Assembly: GCF_003467445.1 (NCBI RefSeq)
Contig: NZ_QSGS01000004.1
Location: 62,001 to 126,000 of the forward strand
Direction: 5' to 3'
DNA from: Exiguobacterium sp. AM39-5BH
GTDB lineage: Bacteria > Bacillota > Bacilli > Exiguobacteriales > Exiguobacteriaceae
DNA length: 64,000 nucleotides
The notes beneath the pieces were generated by a model. That model saw nothing but the letters and a program-made list of their open reading frames with translations, searched no databases and was not told the origin of the DNA. The position numbers and the translations under genes are program-made. Below, piece by piece: positions 36,001 through 43,887 of the stretch (position 1 is the stretch's first letter; every line of letters begins with the position of its first letter).

Positions 36001-36244
36001 CGACCCCGTTCAAGCTCTTCAAACGCTCTTCGAGCACGGTGCTCACTTCGTCGAGCACTTGTTCAGGTGAGGCGCCTGGATAAATCGTCGTCACCGAGAC
36101 AGTCGGTGTCGTGATGTCAGGCAACGTTTCTAGTTTCATCGTCAAGCCGGCGAAAATTCCGGCGGCCGTCAAGATGATCGTCATCAACCAGACGGCGAAC
36201 TTGTTGTTGACGGAGAAGGACGTGATTTTTTGCATGGGGTTCAT
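33092..36244 (-). CDS. swrC: RND family efflux pump (SwrC/AcrB-like)
   Basis: A 1050-residue RND transporter using proton flow to expel drugs or surfactants. Twelve membrane segments are arranged 1 plus 5, then 1 plus 5, with large outer domains; the proton relay appears in TLGAMTVAIGRVVDDSIVVI. The opening VNNKFAVWLMTIILTAAGIF and KLETLPDITTPTVSVTTIYP match SwrC (YerP) of Bacillus, which exports surfactin. An unusual Pro/Thr-rich stretch (about residues 245-290, rich in PTELPTGE and PTDVPG) is inserted in the first outer domain. ATG at 36244 or 36235 are both possible. It follows a TetR gene and a small ORF, likely its regulator. Confidence 0.93.
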   Translation of the reverse strand: MNPMQKITSFSVNNKFAVWLMTIILTAAGIFAGLTMKLETLPDITTPTVSVTTIYPGASPEQVLDEVSTVLEERLKSLNGVEQVRSSSFQNASNIQIDYDFSTDMEEAEQLVKDALSNVELPESVQDPQVSRLSFDAFPVVGAAVSDESLDLAELTKLVEDELQPALEGVEGAQTVQIAGQEIRRVELRFDEEALAEYNLTEDTVKQLIQANDARIALGLYELGDTEQAVVIDGKSETLEAFRDLQIPYSPAPTEQPVPGAPTELPTGETPQIPTDVPGAVPPANLPTTVPTVALSELATIEDRGIEESISRSNGERSIGIQVTKTQDANTVDVVNAVKDALADFETDYDTANVSITLDQGQPIEESVETMVSKALLGGLFAILIILVFLRNFRSTIIAVISIPLSLLMALIVLKQLDITLNIMTLGAMTVAIGRVVDDSIVVIENIYRRLTRPNETLRGKDLIIASTKEVFIPIASSTIVTIAVFLPLGFVTGFVGELFLPFALTVVFALLASLLVAITVVPMMADSFFKNRDKLKPEEGPGKLAEWYRGVLNWSLNHKLVVFGLATLLLIGSFALVPAIGVNFLNQESEKTLFVTFDPEPGQTLDDSIAAAEIAETYFMEEQADATDVQFTVGGENPLNPGNNKQGIFIVQYDPDTKDFADVKIADVERLNELASGGEWKEQDFAGGAGTSGVTYNVYANSLEDLEAIVPTFIETIEEETDYVRQATSDLRESYVQYTFNVDQQAAAEAGVSAAQLAQTIGQFQAQESPLSTVTIDDKQLDVIIPTEQVTYDSIDDLQAQEVTTPFGPRPISDFIEVEEGTTPDTLVQRDGKLLARVNVELSTDKATEASAAIEERVSDIELPTGVSYDVGGVTEQIQESFTQLGLAMLAAVAIVYLVLVITFGGAVTPFVVLFSLPYAIIGGLVALLITGETISVSALIGALMLIGIVVTNAIVLIDRVIHKEEAGLSTRDALLEAAGTRLRPILMTALATIGALAPLALGLEGGALISKGLGVTVIGGLTSSTLLTLLIVPIVYEFFARFRKKKEA

Positions 36245-36259
36245 TTCTCCTCTAATAGA

Positions 36260-36367
36260 TTAGTCTGTTTTACCCGAATCGATGTTCCGGGCTCGCTCGA
36301 TCAAGCGAGCGATAATGTCTTGTTTTAGGGCGGGAGGGGCGATGCCGACGTTAAAGTGCTCGGACAT
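36260..36367 (-). CDS. Small ORF between tetR and swrC (35 residues)
   Basis: A 35-residue frame, MSEHFNVGIAPPALKQDII then ARLIERARNIDSGKTD. GAAGG lies 6-7 bases before the ATG at 36367; two more ATGs directly precede it, the first overlapping the TetR stop codon. It ends 15 bases before the swrC start, so it fits snugly into the operon. The C-terminal half is a charged amphipathic helix. No homologue is known to me; it could be a leader peptide or a small partner of the pump. Confidence 0.5.
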   Translation of the reverse strand: MSEHFNVGIAPPALKQDIIARLIERARNIDSGKTD

Positions 36368-36369
36368 CA

Positions 36370-36831
36370 TCATCCTTCGAGTGCATAACGGATAATCATC
36401 GTCTCGACGGGATCGCTCGTCTGTTGAAACGCTGCGAAGAACGTGTCGAGGTCGTGCTTCCACCGTTCGGCGTATTCCTGGTCGACAGCGAATAGCGTCA
36501 AGAAGGCAATCATTTTCTCGGCGTCGATGTGAATCGGTGAACGCTCGGGATGGAGTTTCGTCTCGTCAAAGAGACGCACGAACGCTTCGACAGGACCGTT
36601 GCCGTCGGCTTGAAGCGACTCGTACAACTCGTTTTGCTCGGTTTGGAGCCGTTCGACGATGGCGGTCAACAGCGCTTCTTTGGATGGATAATGATATAGG
36701 AGACCACCTTTCGAGACGCCAGCCGTCTTGGCGACTTCATCTAATGTAAGATGATGTACACCATGCTCCATGATGATATCCGTCGCGGCATCCAACAATT
36801 TCTGTTTCGTGATCATTGATCGGTTTGTCAT
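36370..36831 (-). CDS. TetR family transcription regulator
   Basis: A 153-residue repressor. The N-terminal helix-turn-helix is ITKQKLLDAATDIIMEHGVH then LTLDEVAKTAGVSKGGLLYH. The ligand domain after about residue 60 is short (usual total 180-200). GGAGG precedes the ATG. It heads an operon with a small ORF and the RND pump gene, and most probably represses it until a pump substrate binds. Confidence 0.92.
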   Translation of the reverse strand: MTNRSMITKQKLLDAATDIIMEHGVHHLTLDEVAKTAGVSKGGLLYHYPSKEALLTAIVERLQTEQNELYESLQADGNGPVEAFVRLFDETKLHPERSPIHIDAEKMIAFLTLFAVDQEYAERWKHDLDTFFAAFQQTSDPVETMIIRYALEG

Positions 36832-36849
36832 GTCACGCCTCCTTTCTGT

Positions 36850-36863
36850 ACCGACCAGACGGT
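36850..36863. promoter_or_regulatory. Candidate TetR operator
   Basis: ACCG-ACCAGA-CGGT, a short inverted repeat 20-30 bases upstream of the tetR start codon, at a place suited to autorepression. Confidence 0.4.
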
Positions 36864-36971
36864 TTGTTCTCTTTCATTATAGGGGGCTAGTCATTTTGAA
36901 GTCAAGACATGATGATGTTAAAACTGTTAAGTTATGTGTTTATAACTATGGTAAACGATTTCAAAAAAAGG

Positions 36972-37021
36972 TTGACGTGAGAATGATTATCAGTAATGAT
37001 AGTAACTGAGAGTAATTATCA
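36972..37021 (+). promoter_or_regulatory. Promoter with two Fur boxes
   Basis: TGAGAATGATTATCA (36978-36992) differs by one base and TGAGAGTAATTATCA (37007-37021) by two from the Bacillus Fur box TGATAATNATTATCA. A TTGACG at 36972 with AATGAT 17 bases later could be the promoter, so Fur binding would block it. This places the iron transporter under iron repression. Confidence 0.82.
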
Positions 37022-37059
37022 TTACCAACTAATAGAGATGAAAAGTGGGGGACTAGCAA

Positions 37060-38130
37060 ATGAACAAAAAGTATATGGCACTCGGCCTGTCGGCTGCGCT
37101 CACAACATCGCTTCTTGCGGCTTGCGCCAGCACAGAAGAAACGACGACTTCAAGCGACAACGAGACAGCAGAAGAGTCAAAAGTCGTTAATGTTTACTCG
37201 AGCCGTCACTATGATGTCGATAAAGAGCTTTACAAGCAGTTCGAAGAAGAGACAGGCGTGAAAGTCAACGTCGTCGAAGGGAAGAGCGATGAGTTGCTCG
37301 AGCGTTTGAACACAGAAGGCGACAACACGGAAGCCGATCTCTTCATCACAGCGGATGCAGGGAACTTGTATCAAGCGAAAGAAGCGGGACATCTGCAAGC
37401 GGTCGATAGCGACGTGCTTGAGTCGAACGTCCCTGAGAAATACCGTGACACAGATAAAGAATGGTTCGGTCTTACGAAACGGGCCCGTGTCATCGTCTAT
37501 GCGAAAGACCGCGTGAAACCAGAAGACTTGTCAACGTATGAAGCACTCACAGAAGAACAGTGGAACGGCAAAGTACTCGTCCGTCCGTCTGAGAACATGT
37601 ACAACATCTCGCTCCTCGCCTCGTTCATCGAAGTGAACGGTGTCGACCAGGCAAAAGAGTGGGCGAAAGGTATGGTCAACAACTTTGCACGCGACCCACA
37701 AGGGAACGACCGTGACCAAGCGAAAGCAGTCGTGGCCGGTGAAGGTGATGTCGCCATCATGAACACATACTATATGGGTCTCATGTTGAACTCGGAAGAC
37801 GCGGAAGAGAAGAAAGTGGCTGAGCAACTCGGTGTCTTCTTCCCGAACCAAGATACGACGGGGACACACGTGAACATCTCAGGAATCGCGATGACAAAAG
37901 CATCGAAGAACTCAGACAATGCGAAGAAACTCATGGAATTCATGTCTGACCCGTCAGCACAAGAACAGTTCGCGAGCGCGAACTATGAGTATCCGGTCAA
38001 CGAATCGGTTGAACCGAACGAACTCCTCCAATCATGGGGTGAGTTCAAAGAACAGGACATCAACCTCTCGGCACTTGGAGAACACCAACAAGAAGCCATC
38101 CGTCTCTTCAACGAAGCGGGCTGGAAATAA
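37060..38130 (+). CDS. Ferric iron ABC transporter, substrate-binding lipoprotein
   Basis: A 356-residue exported lipoprotein (signal peptide with lipobox LAAC at about residues 19-22). The mature part is an FbpA/FutA-type iron-binding protein: VVNVYSSRHYDVDKELYKQF at the start of lobe 1 (Tyr ligand), TEADLFITADAGNLYQAKEA, VRPSENMYNISLLAS, and NTYYMGLM with the adjacent Tyr residues that bind ferric ion. It delivers iron to the permease. Two Fur boxes precede it. An attenuator-like terminator separates it from the permease gene, so more binding protein than permease would be made. Confidence 0.94.
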   Translation: MNKKYMALGLSAALTTSLLAACASTEETTTSSDNETAEESKVVNVYSSRHYDVDKELYKQFEEETGVKVNVVEGKSDELLERLNTEGDNTEADLFITADAGNLYQAKEAGHLQAVDSDVLESNVPEKYRDTDKEWFGLTKRARVIVYAKDRVKPEDLSTYEALTEEQWNGKVLVRPSENMYNISLLASFIEVNGVDQAKEWAKGMVNNFARDPQGNDRDQAKAVVAGEGDVAIMNTYYMGLMLNSEDAEEKKVAEQLGVFFPNQDTTGTHVNISGIAMTKASKNSDNAKKLMEFMSDPSAQEQFASANYEYPVNESVEPNELLQSWGEFKEQDINLSALGEHQQEAIRLFNEAGWK

Positions 38131-38135
38131 GAAGA

Positions 38136-38171
38136 CTTCGGCTTGAACGAACGTTCAGGCCGAAGATTTTT
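38136..38171 (+). terminator. Internal terminator between binding protein and permease genes
   Basis: CTTCGGC-TTGAACG pairs with CGTTCA-GGCCGAAG, followed by ATTTTTG; partial readthrough is likely because the next two genes belong to the same system. Confidence 0.82.
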
Positions 38172-38264
38172 GCGTTTCTCGACACGCTAGCGGTATAACG
38201 AGAGCGTTGAACCTGATATGATGGGACAGGAAGTGACTGAACGAAAGAACGGGAGTTGTACGAC

Positions 38265-39902
38265 ATGAACTGGTACGCGCTGAAACGACAACTGAATGGA
38301 TGGGCCATCCTCAGCTTTATCGCGCTGGTGTTCATCGTCCTGCCAGGCGTCGTCGTCTTGGTCGAACTGTTCGCACCGGTCAACGACAACTGGCAACACA
38401 TCCGCGAGTACTTGTTGCCGACTTACGTGCGCAATACGCTGTTCATCATGCTCGCGACCGGATTGTTGACGACCATCATCGGGACGAGCCTGGCTTGGTT
38501 CGTCACTGTCTATGACTTTCCGTTCCGTCGGTTCTTCAAATGGGCGCTCATCTTACCGCTCGCTATCCCGCCTTATATCGGGGGATATACGTATCACGGC
38601 ATCTTGAACTATACGGGCGTCATTCAGACGACGCTGCGCAATGAGTTCGGCATCACCGTCGACCAGACGTACTTCAACATCATGACGATTCAAGGGACGG
38701 TGTTCATCTTCACACTGTTCTTGTACCCATACATTTACACGATCACGCGGGCCTTCCTGCACAATCAATCGTCCTCGATGATTGAGAACGCCCGTATCCT
38801 CGGCCGCGGCTCGTGGGACATCTTCTTCACCGTCGTCATCCCGATTTCGCGTGTCGCCATCATCGGTGGGGTCAGCCTCGTCTTGATGGAAGTATTGAAC
38901 GACTATGGGGTCGTCAAATACTTCGGGATTCAGACGTTCAGCACGGCCATCTTCAGTACATGGTTCGGGATGAAAGATACGTCCTCGGCGCTGAAACTCG
39001 CCGGGACGCTCATGATTCTCGTTATCGCCATCTTGACGATGGAACGGCTCGTCCGAGGGCGGAAGCAGTTCAGCTATGCGACGACAAAAGTGAAGCCGCT
39101 CAAGCCGAGACAATTGACCGGGTGGCACCGCTACGCCGTGTTCGGCTATGTGGCGACCATCTTCGCCGTCGCGTTCCTCATCCCGTTCGTGCAGCTCGTC
39201 GCTTGGACGGTGTTGACGTTCGAACAAGTGTTCACGGCCGAGTTTTTCCGCCTCGTCTGGAACACGGTGAGCGTGGCGTTCATCGCGACCGTGATCATTC
39301 TCGTGTTCGCGCTCATCATCGCCAACTACACGCGCCTGTTCCCGTCGAACATGACACGCGTCATCTCGAAAGTGACGACGCTCGGCTATTCGATTCCGGG
39401 AGCGGCCATCGCCATCGCCGTCATCACGTTGTTCTTGCTGCTTGATGAGTGGGTGTTGAACGTGGCGCTCGCCCTGGACTTCGGCCAGACGTTCGTATTC
39501 AGGACGACGCTCATCATGCTCATCTTCGCCTACGTCATCCGCTTCCTCGCTATCGGCTATAACTCGATCGAGAGTGGATTTGAGAAAGTCGGCAAGTCGT
39601 TCACGGAAGCGTCGCGCATGCTCGGATGGGGGACGGTGCAGACGTTTTTCCGGGTCGATATCCCGATGATTAAAGGGGCGATCATGAGCGCGTTCATCCT
39701 CGTCTTTATCGATATTATGAAAGAATTGCCGCTGACGCTGTTTTTACAGCCATTCAATTTTTCGACGCTGGCCACACAGGCGTTCAAATATGTCAGTGAC
39801 GAGAAGATACATGAGGCCGCGCTCGCCTCGATCGTCATCGTGCTCATGAGCGGACTGTTGATCTTTGTGTTCCATAAGGTGCTTGATAAGGAGGCCGACT
39901 AA
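38265..39902 (+). CDS. Ferric iron ABC transporter, fused permease
   Basis: A 545-residue permease made of two fused six-segment halves, each with an EAA-type loop: ENARILGRGSWDIFFTVVIP in the first half and EASRMLGWGTVQTFFRVDIP in the second. This doubled form is typical of FbpB/CysTW-type iron permeases. The ATG at 38265 follows GGGAG by 9 bases; a TTG at 38256 touches that site. It overlaps the ATPase gene by one base (TAATG), and both are downstream of the iron-binding protein. Confidence 0.93.
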   Translation: MNWYALKRQLNGWAILSFIALVFIVLPGVVVLVELFAPVNDNWQHIREYLLPTYVRNTLFIMLATGLLTTIIGTSLAWFVTVYDFPFRRFFKWALILPLAIPPYIGGYTYHGILNYTGVIQTTLRNEFGITVDQTYFNIMTIQGTVFIFTLFLYPYIYTITRAFLHNQSSSMIENARILGRGSWDIFFTVVIPISRVAIIGGVSLVLMEVLNDYGVVKYFGIQTFSTAIFSTWFGMKDTSSALKLAGTLMILVIAILTMERLVRGRKQFSYATTKVKPLKPRQLTGWHRYAVFGYVATIFAVAFLIPFVQLVAWTVLTFEQVFTAEFFRLVWNTVSVAFIATVIILVFALIIANYTRLFPSNMTRVISKVTTLGYSIPGAAIAIAVITLFLLLDEWVLNVALALDFGQTFVFRTTLIMLIFAYVIRFLAIGYNSIESGFEKVGKSFTEASRMLGWGTVQTFFRVDIPMIKGAIMSAFILVFIDIMKELPLTLFLQPFNFSTLATQAFKYVSDEKIHEAALASIVIVLMSGLLIFVFHKVLDKEAD

Positions 39903-40609
39903 TGTTTGTTCAAATCAACGATTTACACTTCAGCTATAAAGGTGCGCAAGCCGAGACGATTAAAGGATTCTCGATCTCGATCACAAAAGGTGAAATCGTA
40001 TCGCTTCTCGGCGACAGTGGTTCTGGAAAGAGTACGATTTTACGTCTCATCGCGGGGCTTGAGATGCCAAATCAAGGGATCGTCGTCGTCAACGACTGTG
40101 TCTGTTGCGACGATTGCCAATTCATGCCGCCTGAACAGCGTGGTGTCGGGATGGTATTCCAAGACTATGCACTCTTCCCGCATATGACCGTTGAGAAGAA
40201 CATCCGCTTCGGTCTGCATAAATTGAGCCGGAAAGAGCGGAACGAACGTGTCGAAGAGATGCTGACGCTCGTGAACCTGTCTGAGTTCCGTCATCGCTAT
40301 CCGTATGAGCTCAGTGGTGGTCAGCAACAGCGTGTCGCGCTCGCGCGTGCGCTCGCACCGAAACCATCGCTCCTCATCTTGGATGAGCCGTTCAGCAACT
40401 TGGACACGTCGCTCCAACATCGCATTCGGGACGATTTGCGCCGCCTCCTCAAACAGACGGGAACGACGACCATCTTTGTTACCCACGATGAAGAGGATGC
40501 GGAGGCGCTCGCCGACCGTATCGTCTATCTCGGAGAAGGCAAAATTAAAAAGCAGGTCATGACGGAGAACAACAAGACGTTCAATCCGCAGATTCCGTGT
40601 TTCGTGTAA
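39902..40609 (+). CDS. Ferric iron ABC transporter, ATPase
   Basis: A 235-residue ABC ATPase: Walker A LLGDSGSGKSTILRLIAG, Q-loop GMVFQDYALFPHMTV, signature LSGGQQQRVALARAL, Walker B LLILDEPFSNLD, switch His in FVTHDEEDAEALADR. It is shorter than FbpC of Gram-negatives (about 350) because the C-terminal regulatory TOBE domain is missing. A Cys-rich loop (VCCDDCQFMPPEQRG) sits before the Q-loop, a feature shared with other iron-importer ATPases. It overlaps the permease gene by one base and ends the operon. Confidence 0.93.
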   Translation: MFVQINDLHFSYKGAQAETIKGFSISITKGEIVSLLGDSGSGKSTILRLIAGLEMPNQGIVVVNDCVCCDDCQFMPPEQRGVGMVFQDYALFPHMTVEKNIRFGLHKLSRKERNERVEEMLTLVNLSEFRHRYPYELSGGQQQRVALARALAPKPSLLILDEPFSNLDTSLQHRIRDDLRRLLKQTGTTTIFVTHDEEDAEALADRIVYLGEGKIKKQVMTENNKTFNPQIPCFV

Positions 40610-40614
40610 AACGT

Positions 40615-40650
40615 AAGAACCGCAGACATAAATTGTCTGCGGGTTCTTTT
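40615..40650. terminator. Terminator after the iron transporter operon
   Basis: AAGAACC-GCAGACA pairs with TGTCTGC-GGGTTCTT with one bulge, followed by TTTTG. Confidence 0.85.
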
Positions 40651-40654
40651 GTGG

Positions 40655-41551
40655 TTATTTCGTCTCTTGAGAAGGACTCGACTCGTTCCCGAGTTGATCG
40701 ATTGCTGTCACATAATAAGCTGCCTGCTCATTCGTGACTTCGATGCTCTTCCGGGCGTGCGACGGGATACTTTCGATATGTGTCGTTTCACCGTCGCTGG
40801 CTTCGTAGATGCGATAGCCGATGACGGCGTCGTCACGGACGGCGTGCCACGTCAATAAGTTGCCGCGGAGTTCGACGCTCGTCGGTGCATCAAGTTCGAC
40901 TTCGGTATTGATCTTGGTATCGATAAGTTCGGTATAGACGACGAAGCGCTCATCATAACCGCCGTCACCGAACGTACCGGAACACGTGATCAAGTTCAAA
41001 TGTCGACTCGAGGTCGCTCCGAAGATGTCTTCGATTGGTGCGTTTTTCGTATCGTAACTCTCTGTTTTTGTGACACGAAACGTCAACGTGTTGCCATTCT
41101 CGTCGATAATTGTCACGTCATCGCCTGTCTTCAGCTGATCGAGCTCATAGAAGACGGCGGGGCCGGTCTTACTGTCCACATGTCCGGCGATGACGGCATT
41201 CCCTTTACTGCCTGGCTTGACGCCGGGCTCGAACCAACCGACTTGGTTCTCGTCTTTTGGGACGCCCATCTGTCCGTTGTCGAGTACACCGACCTGTTCG
41301 ATTGCGGTGTCGACCTTGATTTTAGGAATTTGAAGTTGGACGGGTGTCGCGGCCTTGGCACTTTCCTCTTCCTCGGCTAATCGGAGCTTCTTCACCTCTT
41401 CCTGTAGAAGTGAGAATTCAGCCGATAAATCTGGGCTCTCCTCTATTTGTTTTTCTTCTACAGGTGGTGACGACGATTCTTGGGCGCTCGTCCACGTCCA
41501 GAAGCCAAAACAAAAGAGAGAGAGCGCCAGAAACAAATGGCGCTTGTTCAT
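40655..41551 (-). CDS. Sortase (class F-like) with C-terminal FN3-like domain
   Basis: A 298-residue exported transpeptidase. A signal/anchor segment (MNKRHLFLALSLFCFGFWTW) is followed by a charged linker and the sortase barrel from about residue 70. The catalytic triad is visible: His124 in AGHVD, Cys190 in NLITCSGTFG, Arg202 in YDERFVVY. Residues 215-298 form a fibronectin type III-like domain (APTSVELRGNLLTWH and GYRIYEASDGET), an unusual addition. The gene lies next to a wall protein with an MPETG sorting motif in the same direction, its likely substrate. Confidence 0.88.
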   Translation of the reverse strand: MNKRHLFLALSLFCFGFWTWTSAQESSSPPVEEKQIEESPDLSAEFSLLQEEVKKLRLAEEEESAKAATPVQLQIPKIKVDTAIEQVGVLDNGQMGVPKDENQVGWFEPGVKPGSKGNAVIAGHVDSKTGPAVFYELDQLKTGDDVTIIDENGNTLTFRVTKTESYDTKNAPIEDIFGATSSRHLNLITCSGTFGDGGYDERFVVYTELIDTKINTEVELDAPTSVELRGNLLTWHAVRDDAVIGYRIYEASDGETTHIESIPSHARKSIEVTNEQAAYYVTAIDQLGNESSPSQETK

Positions 41552-41571
41552 GGGGCTCCCTCCTTATTAAA

Positions 41572-42912
41572 TTATTGTTCAGACACTTTACGGTTGCGAA
41601 ACGTTACGAAGGCGAGCAAGATCCCGCCAAGTACAGCAAGGCCAGCGTAGAGCGTGTTCATTGATTGTTCTTGTGCACCACCGAGACCTGTTTCAGGCAT
41701 CTCTTCAGGCATTGTTGTTTCAGCGAACTTGTCAGGCATTTGTGTCACGATCGCGTTACCGAGTGTCTCACCAACACCGAACATGAACGCGTATCCTTCA
41801 CGGAATGACATCCAAGCGGCATCCGCGTCACCAGCTACATACTGATCGAACGTTTGAAGCACGAGGGCCTCATGTTGTTTGATGGCTTCTTGGCCAGCTT
41901 CTTGTGGCAAGTTACCTTCTGTCGCTGCATCGAGGAATGTGCTGAAATCGACAGCGAACTGGTCGAGCTTCATGCGTGCTTCTTCAATTTTAGCTTCATC
42001 GCCTTCGAGTGTAGCGGCAACGATGTCACCTTGTGCTGTGATGTGGTTCCCGTTCCATACTTTTTCGAATTGGGCCGCACCTTCATCACCGTACACTGAA
42101 CCGATGGCTGCTTTGAAATCGAGTGTGTTCTGATCTTCAGCCCAGCTCACGTAGTCGAAGTCTTCTGCTTGATCGTAGCCTTTTTGCATGCCGATTGCTG
42201 CGAGTGCGAAGTGTTCACCAGCAAGGCTGTTCAATGTTGAACGAAGCTCGACGGCCGGTGTGTCAGCAGCAGTTTCAAACTTGTCAGGCATCTGTGTGAC
42301 GATTGCACCTGAGAGGGCTTTACTGATGTCGAACATGAGCTTGTACCCTTCACGGTACGTCATGTATGCCGACTCGTAATCACCTGCGACGTAGTTGTCG
42401 AATACTGAGAGAACTTGGTCTTCGTGAAGCTCAAGTACGTCAGCGGCTGCGTCTTTTGGTAAGTTACCTTCTGTTGCCGCATCGAGGAATGTCGAGAACT
42501 CTTCGACAAATTCATCGACTTCGGCTTCCGCGTTAGCGCGAAGCTCTTTGTCTTCTGATTTAGCCGCTTCGACGAAGTCGGCTGAGTAGTCGTTGTGACC
42601 AGCGAAGATTTCTTCGAACTGGGCTGCGCCTTCATCTCCGTAAATTGAAGCGATGGCCGGTGTCATGTCGAGTGCGTTTTGATCGAGTGCCTTCATCGCG
42701 ACTTCGGCGTCTGGCGCTCCGTCATAAGCTTTCATCATCGATGTGACGGCTAAGACGTAATGCTCAGACAGCAATTGGTCGAGCGTGGCTCGTAAGTCAC
42801 CTGCTGGTGTGCTTGCTGTCGGCGCGTGATCCGCTGCCTGTGCATTCAATGGTACGAGTAAGCCGAGTGCGAGTGCCGGTGCTACAATCTTGTTCATTGT
42901 TTTCTTCTTCAT
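41572..42912 (-). CDS. LPXTG-like anchored surface protein with two helical repeats
   Basis: A 446-residue secreted protein. Signal peptide (to about residue 27, ending AQA), then two similar all-helical units (about 35-220 and 225-395). Shared lines include LRATLDQLLSEHYVLAVTSM versus LRSTLNSLAGEHFALAAIGM, SIYGDEGAAQFE, EEFSTFLDAATEGNLP, and AIVTQMPDKF. The C-terminus has the sorting signal MPETG at 405-409, a hydrophobic segment and the tail RNRKVSEQ. GGAGC precedes the ATG at 42912. The sortase gene begins 21 bases after its stop codon, so they form a substrate-enzyme pair. The role of the repeat domain is unknown to me. Confidence 0.88.
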   Translation of the reverse strand: MKKKTMNKIVAPALALGLLVPLNAQAADHAPTASTPAGDLRATLDQLLSEHYVLAVTSMMKAYDGAPDAEVAMKALDQNALDMTPAIASIYGDEGAAQFEEIFAGHNDYSADFVEAAKSEDKELRANAEAEVDEFVEEFSTFLDAATEGNLPKDAAADVLELHEDQVLSVFDNYVAGDYESAYMTYREGYKLMFDISKALSGAIVTQMPDKFETAADTPAVELRSTLNSLAGEHFALAAIGMQKGYDQAEDFDYVSWAEDQNTLDFKAAIGSVYGDEGAAQFEKVWNGNHITAQGDIVAATLEGDEAKIEEARMKLDQFAVDFSTFLDAATEGNLPQEAGQEAIKQHEALVLQTFDQYVAGDADAAWMSFREGYAFMFGVGETLGNAIVTQMPDKFAETTMPEEMPETGLGGAQEQSMNTLYAGLAVLGGILLAFVTFRNRKVSEQ

Positions 42913-42993
42913 GGGTAATCGCTCCTTTTTTGAGTGGTTGTCGTTGTTTACACCCATCTAACGGAGCGGTTCAAAAAATGGATCACTCTTTTT

Positions 42994-43773
42994 TTATTTT
43001 TTTTCGTTTTTTTGTTGAAGTGTGCGATACACCCCTGGTGCGACGCCATATTTTCGTTTAAAGATACGATGAAAATATGGATAGGAGCGAAATCCGGACA
43101 GCTCGGCGATCCGTTCGAGAGAGTGTTGGGTATACTGCATCTGTTCTTCGGCGAGCTGGAGTCGAATCAATTGGGCATAGGCGACAATCGTCATACCGGT
43201 CACTTCTTTGAACAAGTGGACGGTCCGCGATACACTGAGCCCGACCGCGTCGGCGACGTCCGCCACTTTGAAGTCGCTCGTGACGTTTCCTTCTATATAA
43301 CGCATCATGCGTGACACGACCGGGGGCCGCACGTTTGCTTGCACTTCTTGGACGGAACGGTCGAGCATGAGGAGCAAGGCTTCAATCAGTGTCTCAATCA
43401 AATCCGGACTTTGTTCAGTCGTCGGGCGTCGCGCCTCTTCGGTGATATGTTGCCAAAGCGACAACAGACGAGGGTCGATCGAGATGGACGTGATGCGGGA
43501 ACGGTCGATCGCCGCCCACCAGGCATCGAGTGTCGGACCATCACAGAAGAGATGATAGTCCCCGCTCGCCGGAGTGTCGACATGCAGTTCGTACTCGTCA
43601 CCAGGTTTGACGAGCAACAAATCGCCTGGCCGTGCCGTATACGTCTTCCCGTTGACGACGATGCGCGCCGTGCCTTCCGTCTGCAAACGAATCAAATACG
43701 TCTCCAATCGATTCGGGAAAGGAAAAGTGTAGGTCGTTGTATGATATGAATAGCCACAAAAGCCGATTTCCAT
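42994..43773 (-). CDS. AraC family transcription regulator
   Basis: A 259-residue regulator: an N-terminal cupin domain (about 1-140, with RIVVNGKTYTARPGDLLLVK, the effector pocket) and a C-terminal AraC DNA-binding domain (about 160-255, with VADAVGLSVSRTVHLFKEVT and the family signature AELSGFRSYPYFHRIFKRKY). The ATG at 43773 follows AAAGGATG. The divergent alpha-glucosidase gene 114 bases away is the likely target, so it probably responds to an alpha-glucoside or maltooligosaccharide. Confidence 0.9.
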   Translation of the reverse strand: MEIGFCGYSYHTTTYTFPFPNRLETYLIRLQTEGTARIVVNGKTYTARPGDLLLVKPGDEYELHVDTPASGDYHLFCDGPTLDAWWAAIDRSRITSISIDPRLLSLWQHITEEARRPTTEQSPDLIETLIEALLLMLDRSVQEVQANVRPPVVSRMMRYIEGNVTSDFKVADVADAVGLSVSRTVHLFKEVTGMTIVAYAQLIRLQLAEEQMQYTQHSLERIAELSGFRSYPYFHRIFKRKYGVAPGVYRTLQQKNEKK

Positions 43774-43887
43774 CAAATCATCCTTTCTTAATAGCAAAAT
43801 CGTGCATATATTCATCATATCATAGATAGAAATCAAGGCGACGAGCGGGTACGATGAAATCGACAGAACGTATGAGGAGGATGAAAC

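Noticed and set aside
38553..39227. 224-residue open frame on the minus strand
   Set aside because: Antisense to the iron permease; composition (E, D, R, H) marks it as a shadow of a membrane protein gene.
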